NCBI GenBank assembly: GCA_025024175.1
Contig: QCXZ01000137.1
Coordinates: 66,526,680-66,590,679 of the forward strand
Direction of reading: 5' to 3'
DNA: 64,000 bases
Source of the DNA: Rhyzopertha dominica
Taxonomy: Eukaryota > Arthropoda > Insecta > Coleoptera > Bostrichidae
Shown here one piece after another: positions 49,005-60,039 of the stretch. Every line of letters begins with the position of its first letter. The first letter of the stretch is position 1. The position numbers were made by a program, and so were the translations under genes. Below the pieces are notes generated by a model that saw only the letters and a list, made by a program, of their open reading frames with translations, did not search any database and was not told the DNA's origin.

Positions 49005-50260
49005 ATGAAATATATATCAATTAAAACTGACCGCACTTTTTCACAGAAGTTTCCGGTATTGCCCGACAAAAATGCTAGACGACTAATATTCAAAATTTTG
49101 CAATTTAAGAAAGCCGTGCAAAGGATGCAGTTGACTTTTGCAGACAGCGTTAGTGCTAACCCGAAATATATCTTGAAATTTATAAACTCCAAACGATTTA
49201 CTTTTAGCGCAATTCAAGATAAAATGTATTTATTATAACAATATCAAAGCTGAATCGGTAAAGTATATTACTAATTTTTTTCAAACAGTCTACGACGATG
49301 ATCCTGCTAGCAATGCATCTTTTTCATGCTACGATGGTTTTATTTATCTAAATTTGTTTAATATCACCAAATAGACAGTGCTTAATAAATTACAAGCATT
49401 AAAAGTATCCAAAGTCTAGGGTTCAGATGGGATACCTGCTGAAACAAGGCATGTTGTCCAATTTGTGGAAGATGTCATATATCGCAATTTTAAAGAAGGA
49501 ACGACATGGATTTATGAAAAGTCGCTTAACAGCAACAAATTTCTGTATCAAATAACTTAGAAACCAAGTTCGAAGTGGACTGTAAATATACAGATCTATC
49601 GAAAGAAAAACGAAAAGAACTCAGTATGTTGTTATCAATAACATTAAACCTGAACCTATTTCTGCTACTTCAGGTGTCCCTCAAAGTTCTCACCTGGACC
49701 GTACACTCTTTTTGCTGAATTTAGACGATGTAGTAAATATAACAAGGATATCGATAATCTTGTAAACTGGTGTCTAAATAATAAGCTAGAGCAGAATGTA
49801 TCCAAATGTAATGTTTTACGTTTTCGTCGTATGGTAAATATTAACAATTTCTTTATAAATGGCATTAAATTACATAATGTAACCCATATTCAGGATTTAG
49901 GTGTAATCCCCAATCGACAGCTGTCTTATTCTATTCACATAAAAGAAACAATACACAAAGCCGAAAAATTACTAGCATGCATTATGAGATCTTGTGAATT
50001 CAGCGAAATTCAATCGCTGGCGATTCTTCTTAATTCGTTTGCTCGTTTATTAAAAATAATATGCTGTTTATGTTGTCAGGATACGATAGTTAAAATGTCA
50101 GAATGCTAAGGACAGTCTTGAATAAAATTGGTAAAGACCAACATATATCACCTTTCGCTACCTCAGATTATCTGTCAGCTTTTTGCAATAACACCGTTTG
50201 ATTTCTAAATTTTTGCCGCATATTTTAAGTGTTTACTAAACAACTTGCTCAGTCGCATGT
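49005..50260 (+). pseudogene. Non-LTR retrotransposon ORF2 relic (jockey/CR1-like)
   Basis: Frames in order: TFADSVSANPKYILKFINSK (linker before RT), KLQALKVSKV*GSDGIPAET (pattern L..LK.sKSpGpDGIPa), RHGFMKSRLTATNF (HGFmk.rST.tNL), ISATSGVPQSSHLDRTLFLL with NLDDVV (sGVPQGSxLgPlLFLlfinDv), LVNWCLNNKLEQNVSKCNVL with RFRR (C-terminal pattern Wc..NkLelN.sKCkv), and NNFFINGIKLHNVTHIQDLG VI (DLGV). A large part of the RT, including the YADD box, is deleted. The end is uncertain, about 50250. Confidence 0.82.
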
Positions 50261-50269
50261 GCTCAGTGT

Positions 50270-52680
50270 GATTTTTAAACACAAGTTAAAAATGTCAAAA
50301 ACTTTTCTTCCAATGAAACGCTCTATTTATTATTGTTCTCGTCAAAAGCTATCTTGACAAGATTTTCATTAATATAAGGCTTGTTAAGTCAATTGCAAAA
50401 ATGCAGGTTGCTAACCTAAAATAGATTTATGTTTTGGTCAATAAAAATCAAGCTTCTGTCAATCTGCTGATTTTAATCTAAAGATTGTAAGTCGCAAAAT
50501 TAATTTTACTCGTTTCGTTTAATAAATTCAGATACGTTAAGTGCTAGACTTTAGACTTTTAGACGAAGACTCATGTTTGTATTGACGAAAATGGTAATAT
50601 CTTTAAGAATCTTTTATAAGGAAATGTTAAAGACAGCTTACTTTTTGTTTTTGTTATTTGTTAACATTTTTAATTTTTGCTAAATATGGCTTGTCCACGG
50701 ATTTGATAAAATATTAAATAAAGGCGGTTTGTTCCAAACTTGTGTATCACAAGCACAACTAAGGTTTTTAATAGTCGATGTTGTAAAAGTTACGTTAAAA
50801 TCAATGTAAAGAAGTAAAAATTTTTGTTGTCCTCAAAAAACACCTTTTTACCTATCTCTACTTACGACTTTACTGGACCTAACAAGATGCGAAATGAATT
50901 TAAAAATTTGGGAGCCACTACGTAGAACATACCGCAACGGCTAGGTTATTAATTATAATTATTCATATAGCTTGTATACGCTGTAATTAGGTGGCTAACT
51001 AGTGACATAATCACGCAAACCGGGACCTTGACATTTTTCACGGCTGCACGAAATGCACACAGAAGAGAGTATTTCACGTGATGATGGAAAGTGGCTCTGA
51101 TAACAAAATATTTTACGACAGTCCTCACTGCAATACCTAAAGGACGTTAAATATTCCAGTGTTCATATTTTATATACTTAANCTTTCTTATCTTTAAAGA
51201 CGGACTGAAACGACCCACTTAGTTTGTCAGACTGCTTGAAACAGCAATTAAACTATAATACAGTTATCCACCTCCAATGCAAATTACTTCGAAACAATAA
51301 ACACGGATGAATATTCACCCTGCCGCTTTGAAGGAATCGCAGTTCCACTGCGTTTAGAATGACTTATTCATAAGGATTTCTTAGGTCTGTGTCAGCTTAG
51401 CATGCACGGGATATGCTCTAGAATAGATGGCAGATGGATATTTTATGTTTACTTCGAGTTCATTCGATATTATTACCACGGATACATAAAACACGAATTT
51501 GTGGCAGCCACTCGGGGCTTATGCTAAAATATGACTTCATAAAAATGACTATAATTTTTCAAAGATAGTATTATGTATTCGTGTTTCACCTCATCATCTA
51601 GTAAATAAGTAAATACGCATCCTACTAGTACTTGGATGAAAAACTTATTGTAAAAACTGTTTCAATTTGCTATTAATTAATTAATGAGGACTTCTGTCGG
51701 CATTTAAACGCCCACTTCGAAGGAGGGCTGTCGTTCAGGTTACAGGTTCCCCCACACAGACGGATGGCTAGCACCCTTGATTGCCAATAGATGGCAATGT
51801 GTTACCCACATTATAATTAACGCATATGTTTGAATAGTTTAAAAATTTCTTCTTCTTTTTAACTTTATAGGCAGGTAATTATTACCTCTGTTAAACATCT
51901 GCACATTTCATTCAGACAGCTACGGTGGTCAAAATCTATAACATGCTATTATAAGGTGGGCACGGATGTGGTTCAGACCAACCGGTTTTAGTCAATCAAG
52001 CAATATTTTCTGCTAACAAAGATACTCTATTTTACCGAATAAAGCCCTTATGCAATATGTACTCATTTTTCTGTGCAACTGGTCCAAGTTTGTAAAAAAA
52101 TGCTGAAACAAGTTAATTTTAACTTGAAGAAGGACCATATTTTATCTTGGTTTCAAATTCATTCAAAAAATTGAAATAGCAAGAGGAGATGAGTTATACA
52201 AAATCTTTAAGTTGTTTTCACTGTATATGCAACCATGCTTTTTTTTCTCAAATTTGTGCACTGCCTAGATTACTGTGAGAGGAAACAAATACACTGCTGC
52301 TCAAAATATCACTCCAATTTCCATACAATAATAAAAACGATTTTAAAAAGGTTGTCTAACGTTGCGCCATATTTTCGGCGTGATCAAACGTCACTCTGCC
52401 ACGATTCTTTCTTGAAGCGCAAGACAAGAAATCTTAGATTTTTAATAGCCCCAGAAAATAATCAAAGGGGGTTTAGTCGGGCGACCTCACTTAGCATATC
52501 ATTTTATGTTAAAATTGACATGTCTGCATTTTTTACAAATTTTAACAAAACGGGAATAAGGCGTTTAAAACTATGTATTTTAATTTAAATGAGGGCTTTA
52601 GATTGCGATTTTATCTCAAAATAAAAATCTGTTTGTGAGTCGATAAGATATACTTAAGATGTATGATAGAGTATATGTAT
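50270..52680. other. No recognisable gene
   Basis: AT-rich intronic sequence. The 117-codon plus frame at 52235-52588 shows no domain; a short tatatgtatatg simple repeat lies at 52670-52690. Confidence 0.45.
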
Positions 52681-52689
52681 ATGTATATG

Positions 52690-53366
52690 ATATGTAACAC
52701 AACTGTTAAATAACAAAGTTGTTGCAACAGACTTGTTGTATAACTTTATTGTGTAACTTGTAACAGAGACATCCAGATTATATAACAAAAAGAAAAACAG
52801 TTAAGTAGTGTGTGAAATATATATTTTATAAGGAGCATCAGCTCCGTTGCCACTCTTCCCTTTTTCAACTCTCTCTGAAATTGCCCAATAAACATGGGCA
52901 TTTTTCACTTCACTTGTATCTAATTTTAATTCGACGCCTAGTTCAGCCCATGCGTCGTGTTTTTTATTCCTGTTTTTAAAATCCGTATAGATAGGATCCC
53001 ATAATATTCGTTGCTCACGAAATAGCTCAATTAAAGAAATAGTCATCTCTTTCGACCATTCCATCACGTTAAAAGTAAAACTACACGTAAAGAGCAATGC
53101 AAAATCACTCTTCAAAGTGGCGGTGCAGTGACACGGTTCTCGCAATACTACAGGATTAAATTATAATGTTTCAAGCGTAGGCAAGTTAGAACGTGTTATA
53201 CAACAAAGTTTTATATGTCTTTTCATCTTTACCGACATCTGATGGATAACATAAAATATGTTAAATAACTAGAAAAATGTTGAACAGCAGTTGTTTTATA
53301 ACTGTTTTATTTTCTTTTCTCTAACAAATTATAAAACATTGTTATTTAACACGTTTAGTTACATAT
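52690..53366 (-). mobile_element. PIF/Harbinger-like element with MADF protein
   Basis: The left end has tatgtaacacaactgttaaa followed by taacaaagtt (52690-52720). The right end has its imperfect complement, ttatttaacacgtttagtta then catat (53337-53366). Between them is a MADF-domain frame. PIF/Harbinger elements typically encode a Myb/MADF-like DNA-binding protein beside the nuclease. No nuclease is seen here, so this would be a deletion derivative. The exact ends are uncertain. Confidence 0.5.
52801..53145 (-). CDS. MADF/Myb-SANT-like DNA-binding protein (transposon-encoded, partial)
   Basis: A 114-codon frame; the likely start is the internal Met at 53064. From there MEWSKEMTISLIELFREQRI, LWDPIYTDFKNRNKKHDAWA, ELGVELKLDTSEVKNAHVYW and a GNGADAPYK end fit the MADF fold (W at start, DP.xxxYkn...k.daW.ei, eVk.k...lr..y, sGsGa...Y). 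The expected W.yf..l.FL end after PYK is missing, so the domain is cut short. The first 27 residues may be non-coding. It lies within terminal repeats of a Harbinger-like element. It could be expressed, but there is no sign of a spliced second exon. Confidence 0.55.
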   Translation of the reverse strand: MREPCHCTATLKSDFALLFTCSFTFNVMEWSKEMTISLIELFREQRILWDPIYTDFKNRNKKHDAWAELGVELKLDTSEVKNAHVYWAISERVEKGKSGNGADAPYKIYISHTT

Positions 53367-53369
53367 TGT

Positions 53370-54850
53370 GGGCCCGGCTTTAGACTAGAAAGACTTTCTA
53401 CAACGTATATAAAGGCATTAAATTCTTCGAATCAANGACTTGTGGATGTAACAGCGCTGAAATATTGAAGACTTGCGACCCAGCTTCTAATATAGAATTA
53501 ATATTGGAGGACTTTTGGGGCAACGGTGGCCTTGAACAAGTTGGAAGCCGAAAATCACACACGGTGGATTTAATCAAACGTCGAGAAAGCAATGTTAGAA
53601 TGACGAGAATATTTGCGAATGTCGTGTGCAAGCAGATGTTTCAAACATGGTTGTGGGTAATGAGTAATATTGCGATTGCCGATAAAAATGTTTAAATGCA
53701 ATAGTAACTAAGCAACAAATATTGCAAATAAAAAACCTGCAATGTCACTAACACAAATAGGTATCAATAAATAATACTTATTTATATTATAGGTAAAGAA
53801 AANCTTAATTTTCTTTTAGTNTATACATAAAAATATTTCTGACACTTATTGAAAAGGTTTACATTTTACAACAAATTATTTANAAAATACATGACAAGCG
53901 CGGGAATCAAATTACCGTTTCTATCATTGTAGTAACCGTNGCAACTAAACATAGAAGCATAGAATTTGGTGAAAATGAAAATAAACGAAAATCATCCTGA
54001 AATGTCNNCATTAGCGTTTGAAGCTGCTGCTAGTTTATTAACCTCAAAGTCACGAAATAAATATAAGAAATCCTACAATATTTTTAATTCCTGGAGGACT
54101 TCAAAGAATATAAAGGAGAATGAATGACAAGGAAGTTATCCTTGCCTTTTTCATGAAACGACTAGTTTTCCTGAATGCATTTACATATTTTCAAGTTTCT
54201 TTTTTATATTTGATTATAGCTGAAAGACTGAAATCCTCCACGCTGTGGTCAACGTATTCCATGTAGAAAAGCACGTTGAGAGTGAAAGAAAGCGTCAACA
54301 TATCAGAGTGTGGAAAGCTCCAGAGGGATATGAAGCAAACAATCAAAAATTGTATGGCTGGATAATGGTTTTTGACAAAAGCGCTTGTTGATTTATTTCT
54401 ACTGATTAAAGTGGTTAACTTTTGGTCTATATGATGCATGTCGTAGCGAGAAGTTGAGAAAGTTATATCTTAATAATAACGAATTTTCGTGATTTTTTTA
54501 TTGCGTAAATCTGTCGTAAAGCACAAAAAATGATAACTCTTACTGTTAGTAACAACCGTTTTTCAATTACAACACGATAAAGCTTGAGTACCAGAGTACC
54601 AGGCTCTTGAAACAGCATGTGACGTCAGAATACACCGCATTGTTTCTTGCTGCCGGAATGAATCATTTATCGTGAAGTGTACAAACGCTCGATATTATGT
54701 CGATGTTAAAACAAAAACCATAACTATTAGAAATGTGCAAACAGGGACAGAAATAAAGGACATGCTAAAAAGAATCTTGTTTGTGGTGGTTGTGAACTTA
54801 CAGCTGACACCAATTAAAACTTGCGTGTCACTGTGGCGACAAAATATTAA
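53370..54850. other. No recognisable gene; cluster of ambiguous bases
   Basis: 53437-54008 holds seven n positions, including a pair. The open frames on both strands at 53398-53695 have no domain I know. 54191-54439 is likewise unassigned. Confidence 0.4.
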
Positions 54851-55444
54851 GTCTAATGGTACAACGTTTCTATAAATGATTCATGCAACGAGGGCGGCGT
54901 TCATTTCTGACTTCTTTGTGCCGCCTTTTAGTAACTGCTGCCAAGCTACAATAAGCACGACGATCCTCAACATCAAAGAGCACGATAGTACTGAAGGTTG
55001 CAGATCAAGTTACAGTCACGAAATTGATGGCTTTATAAAGATTTTCCAACAAGCTAGGGTTCTATTTTTATTTCAAAGAAATGAAATAATAATAATTATA
55101 GGTATAGTGGGCTTGTGGTAACCTCTACAGTCTATACCTTGCACTGTTGCACTGTGGAAGCTTTGTGTAGTGCATCATAGTACAATTATTTACCAGGCTT
55201 ACTGTAGCCATAACCTCACAAGTACGATACATAACCTAAAAGTTTTACGAAACCATTTAAACCCACAGATCCGAAATGTGAGCTTTCGGCAACCTTAAAG
55301 TTGATTATCCACAAAACACTACAGAATATGTTGAAAATACACACTCCCACGTGTTTTCTCATATTAACATAGGTAAAGATCAAGTGATTCAGGGTATGTC
55401 GACCTGTAAGCTACACGTAAAAGAGTACTCTTTTTTCTTTAACT

Positions 55445-55476
55445 AAGCTTTCGAATTTATTTAAATTCTTCTTCAG
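55445..55476 (-). ncRNA. Hammerhead-ribozyme motif, left arm of PLE
   Basis: Minus strand: gct CUGAAGA, hairpin gaattt/aaattc with loop aaat, GAAA, gcttagt. Stem I gct/agt (one G-U) closes. The core is intact. Confidence 0.68.
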
Positions 55477-55859
55477 AGCATCTACAATTCAACTTAATTA
55501 ATACAACAAACTATATATACTTACTTATATATACTTACAGAAATTTGAGGCTATGTGTAAGTTATAAATATGCGCAACAGTGTTATTTTACGAAACATAA
55601 GTTTTTTTACCATAAATGACTTGTGTCAAATAAATTAATTTTAATTTGTTTTTTATGTCATTTCCTTTGATAGCAGATATGTGTATATATTACTTAATTG
55701 TTGTGTGTCCGATTTTTTATTCATTACATTATTAATTTTGTTGATGTGGTACATTTCCATGTTGAAGAAGGAACAGTAGGTCCTAGGATTAACGGAAATG
55801 TGGACGATGAAATGAGAAATTCAGTTTTAAGTCAAACAAGTACTAATAGGGCTGAAACA

Positions 55860-56341
55860 CAGAAGTATGGGTCACTACCAAATATTACGGGATTAACTTC
55901 AAAATTAATTAGAACATTTAATTTGGAAAATATTAAAATTGCAAGACGAAATATCAAAAGTGTTCGAATTTGTTTACTAAATTAAAATCAAAAACACCAA
56001 CAAAATTTAAATCCAATGTAATTTACTGTTTAAAATGTAACACTTGTGATAGCATATATGTGGGTCAAACATCTCAGTGGGTAAAGAACAGAATATCATT
56101 GCATAAAAGCGATATTTCTATGAAAAGAGACCGATGTGCATTAGCCACACATGCGGTCAACAACAACCACACGATAGATTGGGATGGGGTAAAAATATTA
56201 GATACTGAAATTAATACCAGTAAAAGGCTAATCTTGGAAATGTACCACATCAACAAAATTAATAATGTAATGAATAAAAAATCGGACACACAACAATTAA
56301 GTAATATATACACATATCTGCTATCAAAGGAAATGACATAA
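55860..56341 (+). pseudogene. GIY-YIG endonuclease domain of PLE, nearly intact
   Basis: The frame upstream gives YGSLPNITGLTSKLIRTFNL (PLE linker, pattern lPYv.g.s..i.r.l....i); after a shift near 55970, FTKLKSKTPTKFKSNVIYCL, KCNTCDSIYVGQTSQWVKNR with ISLHKSDI, then ATHAVNNNHTIDWDGVKILD and RLILEMYHINKINNVMNKKS. The IYxL...IYVGQT block is the GIY-YIG core; CxxC (CNTC), R of KNR, H of NNHTIDW and E of ILEM are the expected conserved residues. Apart from the shift it is intact. The closest relative in the window is the copy at 29590. Confidence 0.85.
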
Positions 56342-56515
56342 AAAACAAATTAAAATTAATTTATTTGACACAAGTCATTTATGGTAAAAAAACTTATGTT
56401 TCGTAAAATAACACTGTTGCGCATATTTATAACTTACACATAGCCTCAAATTTCTGTAAGTATATATAAGGTTCCATATAGTTTGTTGTATTAATTAAGT
56501 TGAATTGTAGATGCT

Positions 56516-56547
56516 CTGAAGAGGAATTTAAATAAATTCGAAAGCTT
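56516..56547 (+). ncRNA. Hammerhead-ribozyme motif, right arm of PLE
   Basis: gct CUGAAGA, hairpin gaattt/aaattc with loop aaat, GAAA, gctt|agc. Stem I gct/agc pairs perfectly around the predicted cleavage site, and aagctt is self-complementary. This is the sense-strand copy relative to the endonuclease. Confidence 0.72.
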
Positions 56548-56769
56548 AGCTAAAGAAAAAAGAGTACTCTTTTACGTGTAGCTTACAGGTCGACATACCC
56601 TGAATCACTTGATCTTTAAGAAACTACGACCGTCATAGTCCCCAACTTATTAACATAGATATATCAAATAATTCAGATGACAAGTATACGTCAAACCAAT
56701 AGTTGTGTTCACTTTCCTGAGAGGCGGCAACTGGAGGCATGAGTTTTCTATTGGACAAGTGCAAAAAAG

Positions 56770-59310
56770 AGCCTTATGAAACTGGCTTTTTTATACATTT
56801 TTTCTATTTTGCGTAATGTTCGTCTTCTACACCAGAAAATGTCACAAAATTAATACAAATAAAAAATGTAGAGAAATTTAACCTGCCATGCTTAAGTTGG
56901 TTACGCGTCAATTTTGACAATACCCATGACGGCTACGACGTTTGTTTATTTTGTGTTCCCTCGAAGTTTTTTAGTGATACCAACATTGGAAAATACGAAA
57001 TTCCGTTTCGAAATGGCTCTACTACGAAATGCAAATTACCTACGTTTCGCAATGGTTTAATTTATGCACGAAATGCCATTATTTGTGCCCGAAATACATA
57101 ATACACATTAATCACTGCTTTGTTTACTTAGAATAAAATGTGCAATTTCGAAAGAGCACTTGTTGCGTTTTAATTAATTAATTGTTTATTTGTCACAGGA
57201 TGTTTGACAGAAGTTTTATTCTTGCCGCGTTAAGTTATAGGTGCTTCCGACTTTTGAGTATCCTGTCCGCTGCTATAGCTTTCTCTATCAAACAGTAGAT
57301 CGCCGCTTTAACTAGCACCGTAGCACGGATTTGGAGTTAAAGTCACATAATCTGGCAACACCGATACCTGCGTTTTGACGACACAGGGCTTTACAAGTCT
57401 GTGACGTACACTACTAACTTTTAATGCAACTTATTTCATAGAATTTTTTTTCTGAGCTTCTAACAGGGCACATATGGTATTATTCAACAAAATCTGTATA
57501 TCACAAAATTTTAAGCTGTATGCAAATTCCCTGTTGTACGTTTAATATTTATTCCAGTATATAACTTTATTGTTTATTTTGTTGATTTATAGAAAAGAGA
57601 TACTTTTCTTTAGGATTTGTAATAAGGAAATGTAGTTCATTTACAGAGTGTCTAAAAAAAATTCCTTTTAAATACATCCAATGCTCGGTACTTATGAAAT
57701 CCTAGTTGATTACGTTAATTGAAAAGCGCAAGAAATGAAAATAATTTTCAATATTTCTGAAAGAGCTACAAGGGCGCCAATGTTCAGCATCACTCCTCGT
57801 CGGGTTAGGTCGCTACTGTTGTGTGTAACGTAGTTACTAAATGATGTACGCGCGCTTTAATTAACAGGAAATAAGAGAGGCCTTCAAAGTTACGAATTTT
57901 ACGGGATTCATTTAGTGGAACAGCGCATGGGTACGTGCAATTGCCGGTTTAGTGACCTCTTGCTTTCATCCATCCACAAGTCTAACTCTCCCAATTATAA
58001 CAGCTTTGAAATGAAACCAATTTCGCGTTTAATAAACGGTCCGTGCGACCTGCGTGAGCTAATTGGATTAATCGACCATCTGAAAATGTAGGTCAGCGAT
58101 GCTGCGAGTTTTTCTTTCCTAATTAACGCATATTACAAGGGTGTTTTCTAAGCGATGCAATGTGCTCTGTGATGATGCTCACAAGGAAGATATAAATTAC
58201 AGTTTTCATCCAGCAGTAAACTGAATCAAAGTGAAATGCGAGTACAACGAAGAATTTTACAAACGCTAACTTCAGCAAATCACGTTCCCTGTAGCATAAG
58301 TTCCATACGTTATAACTATAACCTACAACTATTATATTCTACAGTTTCGCGTACTTAAATATGAAACAATTTCTTAAAATATATGTCACAACTGATGGAT
58401 TTTATCTAATGTTAATGTTAATTGTTAAGATCATACAAAATTTGTACAGAATTACATACACTTCGTTAAATAGAATAATCTTGTTTTATAGTTTTCAAAT
58501 AATTAATGTATGCTGAAAAATGACAAATTTTTCCATAATAAATATCAGCTTAGTGGATTATAATTCTACTCGGTGATTTACTAAACTTCGATACCGCATA
58601 TGACGGATTCTGTAGCAAACAACGGACACTAGCTGTAAAAAAGCAATATCCTACCTAAGCCAGAAAAATTGTATAGTTTGATAAATAATGGAATGTTAAT
58701 GTTTTTCATAGATAGATGTAATGATTTTTTATTGTATCTATGGAAGAGTGCCACTAAAATTTGAACACAATCGCCGGTTATTTAATGCAAAATATCTTCA
58801 CTTGCAATCCTTGAATAGAAAATAAATCTAGAAGATTAAAATCAAATTCCGTACTTTAGACATGCAAATGTAAAATGAACAAGCAATAATCTGCTGGGGA
58901 AGAAATAAATTACAAAACGCTACAAATATGTAGGCACATATTCAATTAATATTGATAGGAGATAATATTTGAAATACTGAAGAAGTTTCGTGGTTTCTAC
59001 AAAAATTTGGACCATGAAAGCATAATTCATTGGGCCAGGCATTATTAATCGAGGTAGTGTAGACTACAGGGCACGAAATAAGTGATAAGTNCCTTTTTAA
59101 TTATNTTTCATTTTCAGTCGCGACTTGTACTGTGACAGTTATCTGTCTAACTTGAAGATTTGAATTTTCTGAGAGAAATGTAGAAATGTTTCTAAATTGT
59201 GAATAATTTGTCGTTAAACGTCCTGTACCAACACATTTAACGTATCATTTGAAGGATCTTTTAGATTATCATTGGATTGAACGATATGGCGATATGACAC
59301 TTCTAATTTA
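56770..59310. other. No gene; possible conserved non-coding block
   Basis: At about 57645 acagagtgtctaaaaaaaat resembles the outer end of an insect DNA transposon. 57890-58140 has ordinary-complexity sequence with several TAAT homeodomain-type sites (tgagctaattggattaatcg) and no coding frame, a candidate intronic enhancer. Confidence 0.35.
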
Positions 59311-59313
59311 AGA

Positions 59314-59363
59314 AATTTTTTTTGACTGTTCAAACTAAGGTTTGAACAGTCAAAAAAAATCAG
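59314..59363. repeat. Perfect hairpin, 20+ bp stem
   Basis: ttttttttgactgttcaaac, then taagg, then gtttgaacagtcaaaaaaaa with at most one shared base at the loop. It is not part of a recognised element. It could be the joined termini of a small foldback or an assembly inversion. Confidence 0.8.
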
Positions 59364-59691
59364 CACAGGACCGCCGTTAACCTATTGCCGCCTCCGTGCA
59401 AGTTGAACCTGATGTCAATAGTAAAATCAAACTTAATTACAAGTAAAGTACAAAAGAGTGTTTTTAATATATATTTTATAAAATTTATTCAAGATGCAAG
59501 AAGCCTACAGTATATTACACAAACGGAACCTTTCTGGCTTCTGTGCAAATTCAGCAATTATTTGTTTCATGATTAAGTCACTTGATAGATCATGTTTGAT
59601 TGCAGGAATAGAAAGGTTACTATTCTGAATAACTGTCGTTCTAAGATAATTTTTAATAATTTATAGCTTTGAGAAACATCTTTCCCCAGAT

Positions 59692-60035
59692 TGACGTGGC
59701 ATTAACTCTAGTAACTAGGATATAAATAATTGTTTATAAACTTTGTTAATAACTAGGTCATCGAGGTAGCGCAAGTAAATCTGTTCTCGCAAATCGATAG
59801 ATTTTAACAAGGAAATTTTTCTGCTAAGGAACTGACGTGGCGCCATCTCTAATAAATATAAATAATTGTTTACAAACATTGTTAATAACTAGGTCTTCGA
59901 GGTAATGCAAGTAAATCTGTTTTCCCAAATCAATAACTTTTTACCCACGAAAATTTTCTGCTAAAGAACTTACGTGGCACTAACTCTCTTAACTGGGATA
60001 TACATAATGGTTTACAAACATTGTTAATAAGTAGC
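59692..60035. repeat. Tandem repeat, period about 140 bp, 2.5 copies
   Basis: Units start at acgtggcattaactct (59693), acgtggcgccatctct (59834) and acgtggcactaactct (59971). Each contains ttgttaataactaggtc-type and gcaagtaaatctgtt-type segments. Copies differ by 10-20 percent. Non-coding. Confidence 0.8.
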
Positions 60036-60039
60036 TCCA

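Larger units (their letters stand above)
55373..56649 (+). mobile_element. Penelope-like retroelement nested in a MITE
   Basis: It is bounded by the duplication ttaacatag (55364-55372 and 56650-56658). Inverted arms of about 390 bp (55373-55763 and 56235-56621) are almost identical, and a 28-base tail follows the right arm. Each arm contains an HHR motif and the end of the GIY-YIG frame. The unique middle has the rest of the endonuclease; the reverse transcriptase is absent. The flanking MITE sequence continues on both sides, so the order of insertion is clear: MITE first, PLE second. Confidence 0.88.
54858..56760. mobile_element. MITE copy 2, interrupted by two insertions
   Basis: Inverted copy of the MITE at 7745-8117. 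It starts acgtttctataaatgattca, continues aacgagggcggcgttcattt and caaccttaaagttgattatc, and breaks at 55364-55372. After the PLE it resumes at 56650 and can be followed past tatacgtca and cctgagaggcggcaactgg. A stretch at about 55020-55260 is absent from the first copy, so it is an extra insertion of unknown type. Confidence 0.7.

Noticed and set aside
53398..53695. Open frames on both strands beside the MADF element.
   Set aside because: No similarity was recognised, and an n base lies in one of them.
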